Shown piece after piece: positions 48,560 through 59,557 of a stretch of 64,000 nt of DNA. The notes beneath the pieces were generated by a model. It was not told the origin of the DNA and ran no database searches. It saw nothing but the letters and a program-made list of their open reading frames with translations. Position numbers and translations under genes: made by a program. Each line of letters starts with the position of its first letter. Positions within the stretch are counted from its first letter, which is position 1. Source of the DNA: Pardosa pseudoannulata (taxonomy: Eukaryota > Arthropoda > Arachnida > Araneae > Lycosidae); assembly GCA_032207245.1 (NCBI GenBank), contig CM063502.1:46873904-46937903 (forward strand), written 5' to 3'.

Positions 48560-50280
48560 TTTGCACCGCCTCAATGAGAAAATAATTTATATTCAGTATA
48601 GTTACAGATTACTTCAAAATTTTTAATGTTGTCTGATGAACATTGGTCATTGAGTAAAAACAAATCATGTTTCCTGTATTATAACTAATGAAATGAGTGT
48701 TCGTATCTCCCATAATATGCAATATACTGTGCTGTACGTTACCATGCGTTTCAGTAATCTGAGGCACCACAATCCCCTATATAATAATAGCCTAAGTTAT
48801 CTGTCCGTATGTCCTCGAATTTATGAAGTGGTTGGACCTGAGGCATCCATACTGGATTCTTGATGAGTTAGGGTTAGCAAAATTCAAAGCGAGTAAAGTT
48901 TATCTTCTCTTAAACTATCAATCCGATTCTAAAACAAATTGGAACAAATATGCTTCATATCACAGTAAAAAATACTGTCGTCTTTAAAACGTTCGAAATC
49001 CACCCCTTTCCCCCTTTTCGAGCGTTTAATGCCATTATTTCAAGCCCTATTTTCCCCGGTTAAGAGCAGGCGATTAAATGTATCCATTTATCACATAATA
49101 AATAGGTAAAAGTAATTTTTTCTAGCATTATGACGTCATTCCTTTAACCAACTCATTTAATCCGTTCTTTTTTAAATTATTTAAATATCATCTGCATTAT
49201 TTTCATGCATTTTATCACTGAACTTAGATATTACGTAAATAATTTTCTTTTATATTTGGCTTAAATAATAGATTAGGTACATATGTGATACTTATAAATT
49301 TAATCATCGATTATTTTATGTTGTAATAAAATTTTATTACCGGTATTAACAACAAATCCCTTTCATAAAAATCTAGGAGTTTATTTCACAAACTAATAAA
49401 TATCGTTTAAGTTATATATCTTTGAAAATTAAGAAGTTTGTTCGTTTGTGTGTTTATTTTTTATACATATCCCCATGGTTTGACTAAATGAATTCAACGT
49501 GATTCTAAACTGCATTCACGGTATCGGGAGACTTTAGAGGTGTATGAAGATAAACAAATGATTGAGCATGTACCAGGTAATTCTCAGCCAAAAAACAAAA
49601 CATTTTTTTATCTTTACAGTTCTGGAAAATTAAAAATTTTACTGATCTCGTCATATGACGAACTATATGCTAGTAGTAGAAGACTGGGCAAATCAGGGAA
49701 AATGCACTCGAAGGTTAAAATCCGAATGTTCTGGCACCGATTGCCAGGAAAATCTTACATGTGTCACAGGCTGTTTGATCAACACCTGATAGAGGAACAC
49801 AACACTTCCTTCTATTTTAATAGATATTCTCTCGGCTAGTGACGTGACAGCGCTAGGACTATACATGTAACATGTGCACATGTGCTCTAAACAATAATAT
49901 AGACTGGTATATAAGTGAAACTAATGTTTAAAGGCCATTTGCAGTTACCAGTTTAACAGAAAATTTAACCTGGAACAAAAAAATTAACGTAAATGATGTG
50001 TATGTATTATCATATACTGCAAATATATAATTCACATGGAATTGCTAAAAACCCATACCTATAAACTACAAAATTTATAATTTAAAAAACAAAATCAAAA
50101 CACACCTTAAAAGAGGAAAGAAGAAGCTGAATCTGAGAAACCTGTAAGTAGCTCTTTTTTCAAGGTTCTTAGAGATAACTTCTTTCTCTCGTTTACAGTA
50201 TATCTACTCCGACTTCCCGTTTCTTGTGTATATATTCTATGGTTTGATCTGACCTTAAAGTATCTCCATAATTCTGATTA
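48560..50280. other. Mixed unique and old repetitive DNA
   Basis: 48810-49080 is GC-richer and may be an old interspersed repeat. The frame at 49540-49839 has no recognisable domain. No gene is supported. Confidence 0.4.
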
Positions 50281-50286
50281 CCATTA

Positions 50287-50600
50287 GGAAGGATACCTAA
50301 ATGACTCAGTGGTCAGCAGTACAAGAATCATAGGATTCCGGGTTTGAAACTGAAAGGCGCTCTACACATCTCCCTGTACACCCAGAAAAAGTTCAAGTTA
50401 AATCTCTGGTTTTTTAGTGTCTTCTAGCTGGAAATTTGACAGGTGGGAAGAAAGTGCGGTTGCAGGAGCAAACATCTCCCCTCCTGAGGATGATCAAATC
50501 TGAGAGTTTTCTCTAGCATAGTATCACAAACACCTTATAACTGTCAGGGTAGGAGGGACTGTGACGAACTGTCAATCTTTAGGAGGCAGAAATATCTTTC
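50287..50600 (+). mobile_element. SINE-C copy 1
   Basis: A tRNA-like head with an A-box-like 'taaatgactcagtggtcag' and a B-box-like CCGGGTTTGAAACTG is followed by a body that matches 62710-62990. Shared motifs are 'gtcttctagctggaaatttg' here against 'tctcgatagaagattggtag' there, then 'cctgaggatgatcaaatctg' against 'cctgagaatgaaattgatag', then 'cacaaac.cctta'. It has no flanking duplication that I can define. Confidence 0.6.
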
Positions 50601-51206
50601 CTTTTTGTGTTATTTTCACCAGAAAAATCAATATCCAAAGTTAGAAAGGTAAACGGTTTCAATTAAAGTATCCTAATTAAAATTTTTCTGATGTTTAAAT
50701 AAATTTTAGATTATAGTTATGTTTAACTGAAGTTTTCACCACACAAACGTGTTTCATTTTTAAATGTTTACTATCTAGAATCATCACTAATTAACTCCTT
50801 TTCCTAAATAAATAAAGGCTCGTTAAAATTGTTTTGTAAGAAAACTTTAGATTCGCAACTTTTAAATGAATTAAATGTCGAATGAAGGTTCAATATACTA
50901 AATATTATTTGTCCAAGTAACCTAACTTTCTTAATTACATTAATAATGTTTTTGTAATGACTTCTAATTACATAAAGAACAAATAGTACAAACATTAGAT
51001 AATGAAAATTCCTTTAAACTAAACAAATTATTGATAGTAATACTACATTGTCTAAAGGCAATTTCTTTTGTAGATTTCAATACAATTGATCAACAATAAG
51101 TTTTTCTCTGCTCACAAAAAAGTACGGTGTTGGTTAGCTGCATATTTTGACTCCTAATGTGAATGACTCGTTTGCTAAATTGATTAACTCTGTGAAGGAA
51201 GAGCCG

Positions 51207-51380
51207 AGAGGTGGCCGATTGGTTAGGGTGCTGGCCTTCGGAGCCGGAGTTTGTGGGTTCGAGTCCCATTGTGGTACGGATGTTCGTAGTTGTTCTGAAT
51301 TGGCTTTAAGTAGTAGGTCTTGGTCTCATTATCCCTTGTGTTTAAAAAAGTAGACCGTAGCGTTCCAAACCAACTAAACC
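51207..51380 (+). mobile_element. SINE-A, full-length, head type I
   Basis: The A box GTGGCCGATTGGTTAGGG, a B box GTGGGTTCGAGTCCCA, the body ('gaattggctttaagtag', 'tctcattatcccttgtg', 'agtagaccgtagcgttcc') and the CAAACCAACTAAACC tail are all present. The possible flanks GTGAAGGAAGA and GTAAAAGAAGA would be an imperfect target duplication. Confidence 0.85.
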
Positions 51381-51439
51381 GTAAAAGAAGAATAAAAAAG
51401 TGATGAAATATAGGTGGTGTTTTTAAAATTCCCTTTAAA

Positions 51440-52030
51440 TTATAAATTCATATAAACGTCGTACATTGTAATCTTTTATCTAATGACATATAAAAGGAAT
51501 AAAATAGAATATCATTGGAGTAATCGTTATTATCACTGCAATCTTTTCGGGATTCTATGAGTTAATCAATTTAAGAAGAGAAAAAATTAATAACTCAGTA
51601 TTCAAATTATTTTCTCTTTAGAGAAAAACTTCATTATATACATACATTCTTTATGAAAAATTTTAGAAAATGTAAAGGATATTTGTCCTGTTGTAGTTAT
51701 ATGTAATTGTTCTGTTATATATAAAATGTTCTGTTACTGTTATATAAACTCATATAAACATCATACACTATAATACTGTAGACGTATCTTTTATCTTATT
51801 TTTACGACATATGAAAAATATGAGATAGAAAGAATGTCATTCTAGTAATCGTTTTTACCACGAAAAATTTTTTTAATTAAAGAAGTTAATCAATTTGGGA
51901 AGTGAATGAAAAAAATTAATTCAATCTTCAAATTATTTGTTTTCTTAGATAAAAACTTTATTACACATAAATGTCATATTTATTAAAAATTTTAACAAAT
52001 ATGAAAGATAAATGCTCTGTTACTGTTTAA
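51440..52030 (+). repeat. Two-unit duplication, ~303-bp period, upstream of the neuropeptide gene
   Basis: Unit 1 (51440-51715) and unit 2 (51743-52030) share 'ttcatataaacgtcgtacat' / 'ctcatataaacatcatacac', 'gagttaatcaattt', 'caaattattt' and 'ctgttgta' / 'ctgttactg' motifs. They are ~75% alike by eye. No coding frame is involved. Confidence 0.7.
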
Positions 52031-52293
52031 TATATTATGAGTATTATTACTTTGTTTGAATTGATACATAAGCGATATAAATAATGCTTTCTTCGTTAGC
52101 TGTATTTGATGAGATCCCATCATAAGTCTATCAGTAAATTTAAAAAATAAAATTATACAAACACAATTTTATAGAAACAGGTTTGCTTACGTTTTTACAA
52201 CCTGTTTTTAATATCGATGGTAAATGAAATTTATATGTATTTAACTAACATTTCTTTTGTTAAATAATTTTTGCTGCTATTTATATTAGAGTT

Positions 52294-52321
52294 AGCCAAC
52301 CTGGAATTAACCAGGTTGGCT
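52294..52321. repeat. Perfect hairpin, 11-bp arms
   Basis: AGCCAACCTGG, 6-nt loop, CCAGGTTGGCT. It lies 233 bp before the neuropeptide start codon; a regulatory role is possible but there is no direct sign of one. Confidence 0.85.
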
Positions 52322-52529
52322 TTTGAAATAAATAATTTATTATTTAAGGGCTCTAAACATTTTGTCATTTAGAGGTGTTGATACTTATTATTAGAGAAAT
52401 TTGTTTCGAATATATACAGTTAGAAGTCAGTCAAGTGCTTTAATATTGAAATTTTAAAAAATTCCAAAAGTGGAATTAACCAATTTGGCAAGTGAAGAAT
52501 TGATGTATCAATTGAAGTAGTTTCATTTT

Positions 52530-52552
52530 ATCTGTTTTAATTTTGTACTAGA
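52530..52552 (+). promoter_or_regulatory. Splice acceptor two bases before the start codon
   Basis: The pyrimidine-rich 'tctgttttaattttgtactag' ends in AG directly before AT-ATG. An untranslated exon probably joins here, as is common in neuropeptide genes. This also supports the choice of the ATG at 52554. Confidence 0.6.
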
Positions 52553-52553
52553 T

Positions 52554-52770
52554 ATGCGATTCAGAGTATGGTTCATGGGCGCAGTGGTGTATGTTGTGTT
52601 TGCTCCTATCGCTCTATCACGATTCTCTGCTGGTAGATATAACCATTTGGAACTCCCATCTCAAGACCAAGATTGGGGATTACGATCTCCTTTCCAGATA
52701 TCTTCTCCGTATTCCATTTTCTTAAGCACTCTTAGTGGCCTTCGAAAGACTACACAAAGGAAAAGGACAG
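52554..52770 (+). CDS. Amidated neuropeptide hormone precursor, coding exon 1
   Basis: This exon encodes residues 1-72 of a 104-residue secreted precursor. Residues 1-21 (MRFRVWFMGAVVYVVFAPIA then L) form a signal peptide with a hydrophobic core, and cleavage is likely around Ser22-Ala26. A spacer of about 40 residues follows (for example HLELPSQDQDWGLRSP), rich in Ser, Gln and Leu. It ends with a dibasic LRK at 64-65 and the convertase site RKR at 69-71. The exon closes after Thr72 plus one base at ACAG|GTATGT, a good donor. The next exon resumes exactly in phase. The start is the first ATG after a probable acceptor. Without the splice the frame would run to a stop at 52809 with no further motif. 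No homologue could be named. The hormone-precursor call rests on architecture: signal, spacer, processing site, one peptide, amidation signal. Confidence 0.72.
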
Positions 52771-53919
52771 GTATGTTTACTTTCTGGTTCTTCTCTCTCA
52801 CCAAAGGCTAATATAGAGAAAGTAAAGATCAATTGTTTTTCTTCAAAAATTAAGCATCTCCTTCTCACAAAGAAAGAATGTCTGACGGTATTTTAGGTGC
52901 AACAATACTTCTTTTTGAAAAAGTAAGCTAAATTTTGTAAAAACCAGTTAAATTACTTTCTCCTATCTAAAACAAGCATTTTAGACTATTTAGAAATACT
53001 TAATGAACAGAAAATTTTGAAAGTTAAAATAATATTTTAAAGATATAACACTAAAGTTTGTCTCAAACTAAAAGTACAATTTTTAAAACTTTAATTGGCT
53101 ACTCAATTCGTTTCATTATTAAGAATTTACTCAGTAGAATATTTTCGTAATTTTGGTATTACCGTTAACTTATAAACTAACAACCAGTTTTCGATAATAA
53201 GTTTATGGTATTACTTTTCTTGTTAAGAGAAACCAACTACTAAACATGAAATATGCAAATAACTATTCATATGTGCTGTAAAATATCTTTCCTTCAATTT
53301 TACGGCAATAATGCGAGAAAGAAACATTAACTATAAATAACACAAAGTCGTCGAGAGCCAAGCCATTGCTTCAAAGAGCTCTCTCTAGACATGTTTAAGT
53401 ATTTAATATTCCCGTTTACTATTCCAGGGTAGAGAATGCGCATAGAACTAGACAAGAGATCGTGTGTTGTTAGAGGTGAATATCGGTCGTTATGGAGTCT
53501 TAACTCTATAGTTTTCTTCAATTGGTAAGGACATTCACGCTAATCCTACATTGTGAAAACACTCTACCACAATGCAGGATTCATGCAGGTGATCATGTAG
53601 GGGATCATGACAAAGCACTTTGACGACGCAGAAATGCAACATTACGAAGACACGTGTCACACGATTGTTGTGTTCACTCACAGTCGATTCAAGAATTTCA
53701 TGAACAAAATGGAAATGATGATAGAAACACAGATTTATATATCCGAATTCAGTAGTTGAATATACTTCATTCGAAAAGGACTGGATATTCTTCTTCTTTT
53801 GTTAGTTCCAAATTTATAAAGAAAATCTTTTCTAGAAAATAAACCTTGTAGTCAAATCTAGATGTCGGCAGACCGTGGAATGCAACTCTTGCATGTGCGT
53901 TTGCTGCTCTTCAGACTTC

Positions 53920-53921
<2 letters not shown>

Positions 53922-53979
<58 letters not shown>
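53922..53979. repeat. (TA)n microsatellite
   Basis: About 56 bp of TA inside the intron. Confidence 0.95.
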
Positions 53980-53982
<3 letters not shown>

Positions 53983-54156
53983 CGAATCAATAGCAATAAA
54001 TACATATAAATTTCTCTCTGACACTTTAGTTTTCTTGATTTATTAACAATCTGGCTATTCCCTTTCGAAAGTCTGATGACCTCTGATCTAGTTAAAAAGC
54101 GGCCCCAAAGAAAATTCCTATTTTTTTCGGATAAAACTGTTTGTACATAATATATG

Positions 54157-55285
54157 TGTTACTGTGAAAGACCGAAATCTGGAGAATGTCGACTTTCACC
54201 GGTGAATGTCAACATTCACGTAGTCATTTGGTGTATGTCCGAAATATTTGCTAAATACTTTTATTTCTGACTTACACCGGTAAATGTCGACATTCACCAT
54301 GCACTAATGGTGAATGTTGAACATGTCGGATATTTATATTTTCTTCTCCGTAATTCAGTCAAATCTATAGTAGTAGCACATGTAACTGTTGAACTTAGAA
54401 CAAACAGGACACTCTTAGAACAGAAAATCATATCAATAATTAACTTAATTATCTGATTGACGTTATACTATCTTATTTGTTGCAACAATTTAAACTGTTA
54501 TAGTAATTTGAATTTCAAAAGGAGTCCCTTATATTTTTAATGGCATTTATTAATGAAACATTTCTTTTTACAATGACAGCGTTTATAGACATGCCCTCCA
54601 CTTCTCGAATTAGCTGCAGCTGCTTCTCTCAGCGACATTTCTTGCGAAGAAATCTCATATATAGAGAGTAACTTTTTTTTACAAAATATAAACTGATTAC
54701 AGGTATAAAGCAGCATGAGGGTACCATTTTTCTTTACTAGTTTATAAAAGTCAGAAACTTCTATTTCAATAAAAACCGACAATACATTTCGGGCATATGT
54801 ATGACCACGGTCGACTACAGGGCCTGGTATTCGCACAGTGTCATCGATTTGAGCATTAGGAAATTTTCTTTTTGAAGTTTGTAACATTTTTGTTGCATAC
54901 ATTAGAAGATTATCTTTAGTAGCAGTTCTTTAAATAGAGATAAACATCTGCTGTTTGATCAGGGCTTGATAGAAGGTGTAGTAAGTTGAAGCTTCTCTTT
55001 GATATTTTTCTTTGGAATCGACACAGGGACTTTGGAGTATTCCTTCATGGTTTGTGCTATTTTGACATATATCCTTATATGTTTTAATAATAAATTATGA
55101 TTTAAAAACGTAACAAAAATATTTTTTCAACATTCACCATCAGTGCATGGGGATTGTCGACATACACCGGTGATAGTCCGAATATATAAGAATATAATAA
55201 AATATTCCGTCTTTCACCGACGTATTTGGTGTATGTCAACATTCACCGGTGAATGTCGACATTCTCCAATTTCGGACATTCACAG

Positions 55286-55290
<5 letters not shown>
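54157..55290 (-). mobile_element. Ginger-like DNA transposon with ~170-bp inverted repeats
   Basis: The left end TGTTACTGTGAAAGACCGAA and the reverse-complemented right end TTTACTGTGAATGTCCGAA begin long inverted repeats. Both arms contain GGAGAATGTCGAC, TTCACCGGTGAATGT and CACCAAAT/ATTTGGTG in the same order. The short motif TTCACCGGTGAATGTCGAC recurs several times in each arm. The interior keeps the end of an integrase-type gene on the minus strand. Ginger elements are cut-and-paste transposons whose integrase is related to that of gypsy retroelements and whose ends start with TGT. At 1,134 bp most of the integrase is missing. The right end abuts a (TA)n tract, so a target duplication cannot be judged. 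Confidence 0.65.
54537..54902 (-). pseudogene. Integrase-like C-terminal region of the Ginger-like element
   Basis: The 121-codon frame is uninterrupted. Key parts are QIDDTVRIPGPVVDRGHTYA then RNVLSVFIEIE (residues ~18-48), DFYKLVKKNGTLM (~51-63) and MSLREAAAANSRSGGHVYKR then CHCKKKCFINKC at the end. The order 'VRIPVPDVDRG...ARN.LAV...', 'FY.LGTKNG.LK..Y..', 'S.REAA...S...G..RC.CKKKC...C' is that of the C-terminal tail following the integrase core in KRBA2/SCAND3-like and Ginger-type proteins. The catalytic DDE core and zinc finger are absent. The apparent Met start is internal to the original protein. This is a remnant rather than a working gene. Confidence 0.65.

Positions 55291-55351
<61 letters not shown>
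55291..55351. repeat. (TA)n microsatellite
   Basis: About 60 bp of TA joined directly to the right end of the Ginger-like element. Confidence 0.95.
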
Positions 55352-55354
<3 letters not shown>

Positions 55355-57805
55355 TGTAAATGTATTGCCTGACAATCAATTAGGGATACTTCATATCACT
55401 TAATTTATTTTTTACATGAGAAAAAACTTTAATTTCTACTCTTTAGGTTTTTAAAAATCTTTGTTAATAAATGGAAGCAATTAGTCAATTTTTAAACAAG
55501 CAATGATAATATTCAATTTTTATATTCTAATTAGTTTTTAAGATCTAGATATTTAGAAATTATTAAATTTTTATCAATTGATAGTAAATTTAGATACTTA
55601 GGTATTTTATTTTTATTCTATATAACTACTCTCTATATTAAAATAATTTGACTTCTAAATATAAGCTCTTACTTGTATTCATTTGTGCTATCCATTTTTT
55701 AAGGTGATGGTTTGTGTGGAATGCTACGACATCTTCTGCTTCACGAAATAAAACTAAACCCAGTTTTTGAGGAAAGTAATCTATTTCAAATAGTCAAATA
55801 TTCATCACTACAACTGTGCTTTTTTCCAGCGTGAAAGAAAGACGTATTTTCTTAAAACCATATTCAAAAGAGTCGTGACACAAAATTAAGGTTTCCTTAT
55901 GCATACTTTATAAATTTTCCCCTAAAATATATAAAGACATAAATTTTATAGGTTTTACTCGTGAATATTAAAAAAAATTAATGAAAACTTTAACTCTTGT
56001 ATTAATAGTTATTTTAATTTTTTTAAATCTTAAATAAAAAACACTTAAAATTCATTTTACTGTTCGGTTTGTCAAAATACTGTTTGAAAAATTTAAATAA
56101 TTATTAAAGTAAGGAAAAAAAATTAAGAGTTTACCTTTTCGTTAAAAATCATAAAGCAGTTAGTAGAATACAGATTACAAAATATTAATTCAAAATTTCA
56201 GACTTGCAACTTAAATTTGATGTAAATGGATCTAATGTTGCCAATTTCTAATGTTTCAATTTCTGTAAATAAATATTTTGAAATAAACTAACCTCAACTC
56301 CTGTAGATAATTTGCTTCAGCATCATCTATACTAATATTTATAAAGAGGTTAAATTTTTATGATGGGAGCAATCTCCAGAACTACTGAACTGATTATAAT
56401 AATTTCTTTCTAATATAAAGCTACCGTATCTCTGAGTAATATAAGGTATATTTTATTTAGTTAAAAGTAAATTTCATTTTAAAATCTCCATACTTGCAAC
56501 AGCTTAGACCGTAAAAGTGTTTTCAAAAGGCCTTCTGAAGCTTGTAGTAATGTATACTGTTATGTTGTGGAACGAAAACAGACTCAAGATAGATAAATCA
56601 TCGACGGTAGCGTAGACATTAAACGTTTAATGTTCATCACACTTACACAATATTGCAAGACCAAAGGCTCTCTAGAAAGAAACTGGCCTTGTATTCTGCA
56701 GCTAGCATATTTATTACTCTCTGACCATTTTAAGTAACTTTTCGGGAAGGAATTTGATGGGGTTTCGTTCTTTTTGCTTGAGTCCATGGAGCTTGAATTC
56801 TAGTGCTTGTATGTAGATAAGTTTTACAATGTTAATTGCCGTATTTGTAACGCCAGATTTTGAAAACTTATATATTCCAGAACTTTACGTACTACAGTGT
56901 CATGAAGTTCCTCTGAGATAAGGTTAATGATATACAGTGGTCATTCAAAATATAAAAACGCGTGGTAAGCACATAGAAAGCCTCCGAACTTTTCGATTCT
57001 TGTAAGTCACAGAAGCACTCGAGTTCCAGTTCATGGGCCTCCACATCTGGGAGTTCAAACCGACATAGCAGATTGCCCCACTGGTTTAATATCCAGACCA
57101 AAGGCGGTTAGTTGTACCATAAAGATCTCTTTACATAACCATCGGAAAAGCATATGATTTTCATAATTTGATTTTCAAAAAAATTTGTATGGTTAATTAA
57201 GTAAACGAAGTAGAAATATGACTGCTTTAAAAACTTTGAGCTAGGGATCTCTTTTTTCTATTCCAAATGAAATATAGCTAATTTAAAAGTAATTCATAAG
57301 TTTCTTCATACTACCGGAAAGAACTGAACGAGCTAATGATCAGTTTACAAATGTAATCTTTCAACGCTTTAATATGAGTATAAGAGTAACAGAAAGTTAT
57401 CGATGATTGAAATCATGGTTTTACCCCAAATTAAAAATACAGTAATAGCGTTTTCGTATTTTTAAAGCCAATTCATGCATTTTTCCAAGAAAAATTAAAA
57501 TCCACGGTTTAATTGCTGATAAAATGAATAATTTAAAGTTTTATAAAGACAATGAAATAAAGATTTAATATAGTTTACAATTTCTAACAGAGAAAATTAT
57601 TTCAGAGGCATACTGATAGTTAATTTTTTTCTCTAAATATTTTCTTCTCCCGTGTTTACACGAACTTCAGTGAAAAAAATTGGGAGCAAAAGATTTTCAG
57701 AGAGTTTACAACATTTTCTAATTCTGTTGCCGGTTGAGTTTGACGGGAAATATTCCTAAGTACTTCCTGTATCTTTTTTAGTTACATTTCTGTCTTCTCA
57801 AACAG

Positions 57806-57903
57806 CAATGGGGATGGATCTAACTGACTACCTGTGGAGTAAAGCTCACGAAAAGAACCGTGCGATGATGCTCCAAAGGATGATGAAGAATGGAAAAAGG
57901 TAG
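57806..57903 (+). CDS. Amidated neuropeptide hormone precursor, coding exon 2
   Basis: This exon completes the precursor. The last base of exon 1 (G) plus CA gives Ala73, followed by ATG at 57808. The mature peptide is predicted as residues 72-101 (30 residues). It starts TAMGMDLTDYLWSKAHEKN and continues RAMMLQRMMKN. Gly102 is the amide donor, Lys103-Arg104 the cleavage site, and TAG (57901-57903) ends the frame right after it. The peptide has no cysteine and no internal dibasic site and could form an amphipathic helix. The '-LTDY...' start and '-NGKR' end recall VIP/secretin-type peptides. MGM at the start and 'E-x-N-R-A' recall CRF/DH44-type hormones, but the length (30 against ~40-46) and the centre do not fit DH44. 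It would act on a G-protein-coupled receptor after secretion. The alternative donor AAAAAG|GTAGGG at 57899 would alter the last residue; the stop reading is simpler. Confidence 0.72.
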
Positions 57904-58619
57904 GGTTTTATTTTATTTTTAGACTTCATTTTGGAGCAAAGTTGGGATAAAGTTTTTCCCCCCCCCAAAGCATTTTGTTTTAACATCGATTTCCTTTAGT
58001 GAAGGAAATCAAACATTGGTGCATATTAATAGTTTAAAAATACACAGCTTCATTAATGAAAATTTATTTTACTTAAAAATTTGCTGTCAGAGTTTTTAAC
58101 CTAGCTTCAGGATGTTGCATAAAGTTTGAGAAACTGATGGGATAGTATGGAAGAAAAAAAGAACGTAATGATGAGGACCTTTGATAGAACACTATTAAAA
58201 AGTTTTAAGAAAGTTATAATTTAAATTTCATAACCGTGAAAAGTATTATACTGAGCTAAAATTCTTGGAAGTGGAGAAAATGTTTTTAATATTTTATGCA
58301 TAAATTTTAAAAGTAAAAATAATAAGTTTAATAGACACTCTACTCTACCCTTTAAAAATATTTATATTGCCTTCTGATTTTTAGAATTTAGTTAAAAATC
58401 TGTAACGTTAAATTAATAAATAGCGGTTTATACAAAAACTACAAAAGTATGTAGTATGTAGTATATTTAGAAATTTTGCTTTTTGCAACTGTTGAATGAA
58501 TTTACTAAATTATTTTGAATCTCAGTCAATAAATAAAATGCAAATATAAAGTAAATCTTGAAATATTTAGCACTATTTCTACATTTTATTCTTCTTAAAT
58601 AAACTATTTATTTCTTTAA

Positions 58620-59310
58620 AGTTTTTTAACAGCTTGTTCACTTTTGAAAAATATAATATAGTTAATATTTATATAAGAGAAATATTGTTTAGTTTTTGTT
58701 TCCGTCATAAGACAAATTTTAGATATAGTGATATTTCTATATTTTGTTCTCCGAAACAAAATATATATTTCTTTAAAAACAACAAATCACTGTACAAACC
58801 ACAAATTACTTTAACAAACTACTGTAAAGCTTGTTAATAAACTGAGATTTTTGATAAATATAATATAGATAATGTTCATATAAGACAAATATTGTTTTAT
58901 TTTTTGTTTCTGTGATACGACAAAGTTTAGATATAGTGATATTTCTATATTTTGTTCTCAAATAAAATATTTATTTCTTTAAAAACAACAAATCACTGTA
59001 CAAACCACAAACCACTTTAACAAACTACTTAACAGCTCATTCATAAACTGAAATTTTTGATTAGTATAATATAGCTAATTTTTTTATAAGACAAATATTG
59101 CTTAGTTTTTGTTTCTGTCATCAGATAAGTTTTAGATATAGCGATATTTCTATATTTTGTTCTCTGAAATAAAATATTTATTTCTTTAAAATTTTTTAAC
59201 GACTCGTTTATAAACTGGGATTTTCGATTAATATAATATAGCTTATATTTATATAATACGAATATTGATTAGATTTTGTTTCTCTCATGAGACAAGTTTC
59301 TTTAGATTAG
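58620..59310 (+). repeat. Tandem repeat, ~200-bp unit, nearly four copies
   Basis: Units begin at 'ttaacagcttgttcac' (58628), 'taaagcttgttaataaac' (58825), 'ttaacagctcattcataaac' (59027) and 'ttaacgactcgtttataaac' (59196). Each holds 'aatataatatag', 'atataagacaaatattg', 'tttagatatagtgatatttc' and 'tattttgttctc'. Two units carry an extra ~40 bp ('aacaacaaatcactgtac' and 'cacaaa..actttaacaaa'). It lies 0.7 kb after the neuropeptide stop, so a long 3' untranslated region could reach it. Confidence 0.85.
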
Positions 59311-59493
59311 GTTTTGTAATTATAGGTTTGAAAAGTCCCATGAGACTTTCATAAATAATACAGTATGTAATTAATAGTTCAAAATGATGTAAGTATTTAA
59401 GCTTTACGTTTCTTTACCATTAAATTCATTACCCCTTCATTACTCAAATAAAACCTTTCTTTTTTATAATTTTATCCCTTTAAGAGCTTTGTG

Positions 59494-59557
59494 GTTTGTG
59501 GTTTGGTTTGGTTAGGAGCGCTACGGTCTACTGTTTTGCACACGAGGGCTAAATTAT
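59494..59557 (-). mobile_element. SINE-A, 5'-truncated to its last ~60 bp, with target duplication
   Basis: On the minus strand it reads TTTAGCCCTCGTGTGCAAAA, then 'cagtagaccgtagcgctcc' and a tail of CCAAACCAAACC. GAGCTTTGTG flanks it at 59484-59493 and 59558-59567. The 5' breakpoint falls within 1-2 bases of that in the 44230 copy. Confidence 0.85.

Larger units (their letters stand above)
52771..57805 (+). other. Intron of the neuropeptide precursor gene (5,035 bp)
   Basis: It starts GTATGT and ends in a pyrimidine-rich TTTCTGTCTTCTCAAACAG. Inside are an imperfect hairpin (TAATCCTACATTGTG 53541 / CACAATGCAGGATT 53568), two (TA)n tracts, the Ginger-like transposon 54157-55290 and a possible SINE-A tail remnant at 55708-55745 ('gtggaatgctacgacatc'). 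The minus-strand frames at 53327-53521, 56584-56787 and 56892-57101 show no recognisable family. Confidence 0.65.

Noticed and set aside
52771..52811. Reading of exon 1 straight through to its stop (85-codon product)
   Set aside because: It ignores a good donor. The spliced continuation restores an in-phase peptide with RKR and GKR processing sites.
57806..57903. Assignment of the peptide to DH31, DH44, PDF or VIP by name
   Set aside because: Only short resemblances exist. Length and core residues do not match any of these families well enough, so no gene symbol is given.
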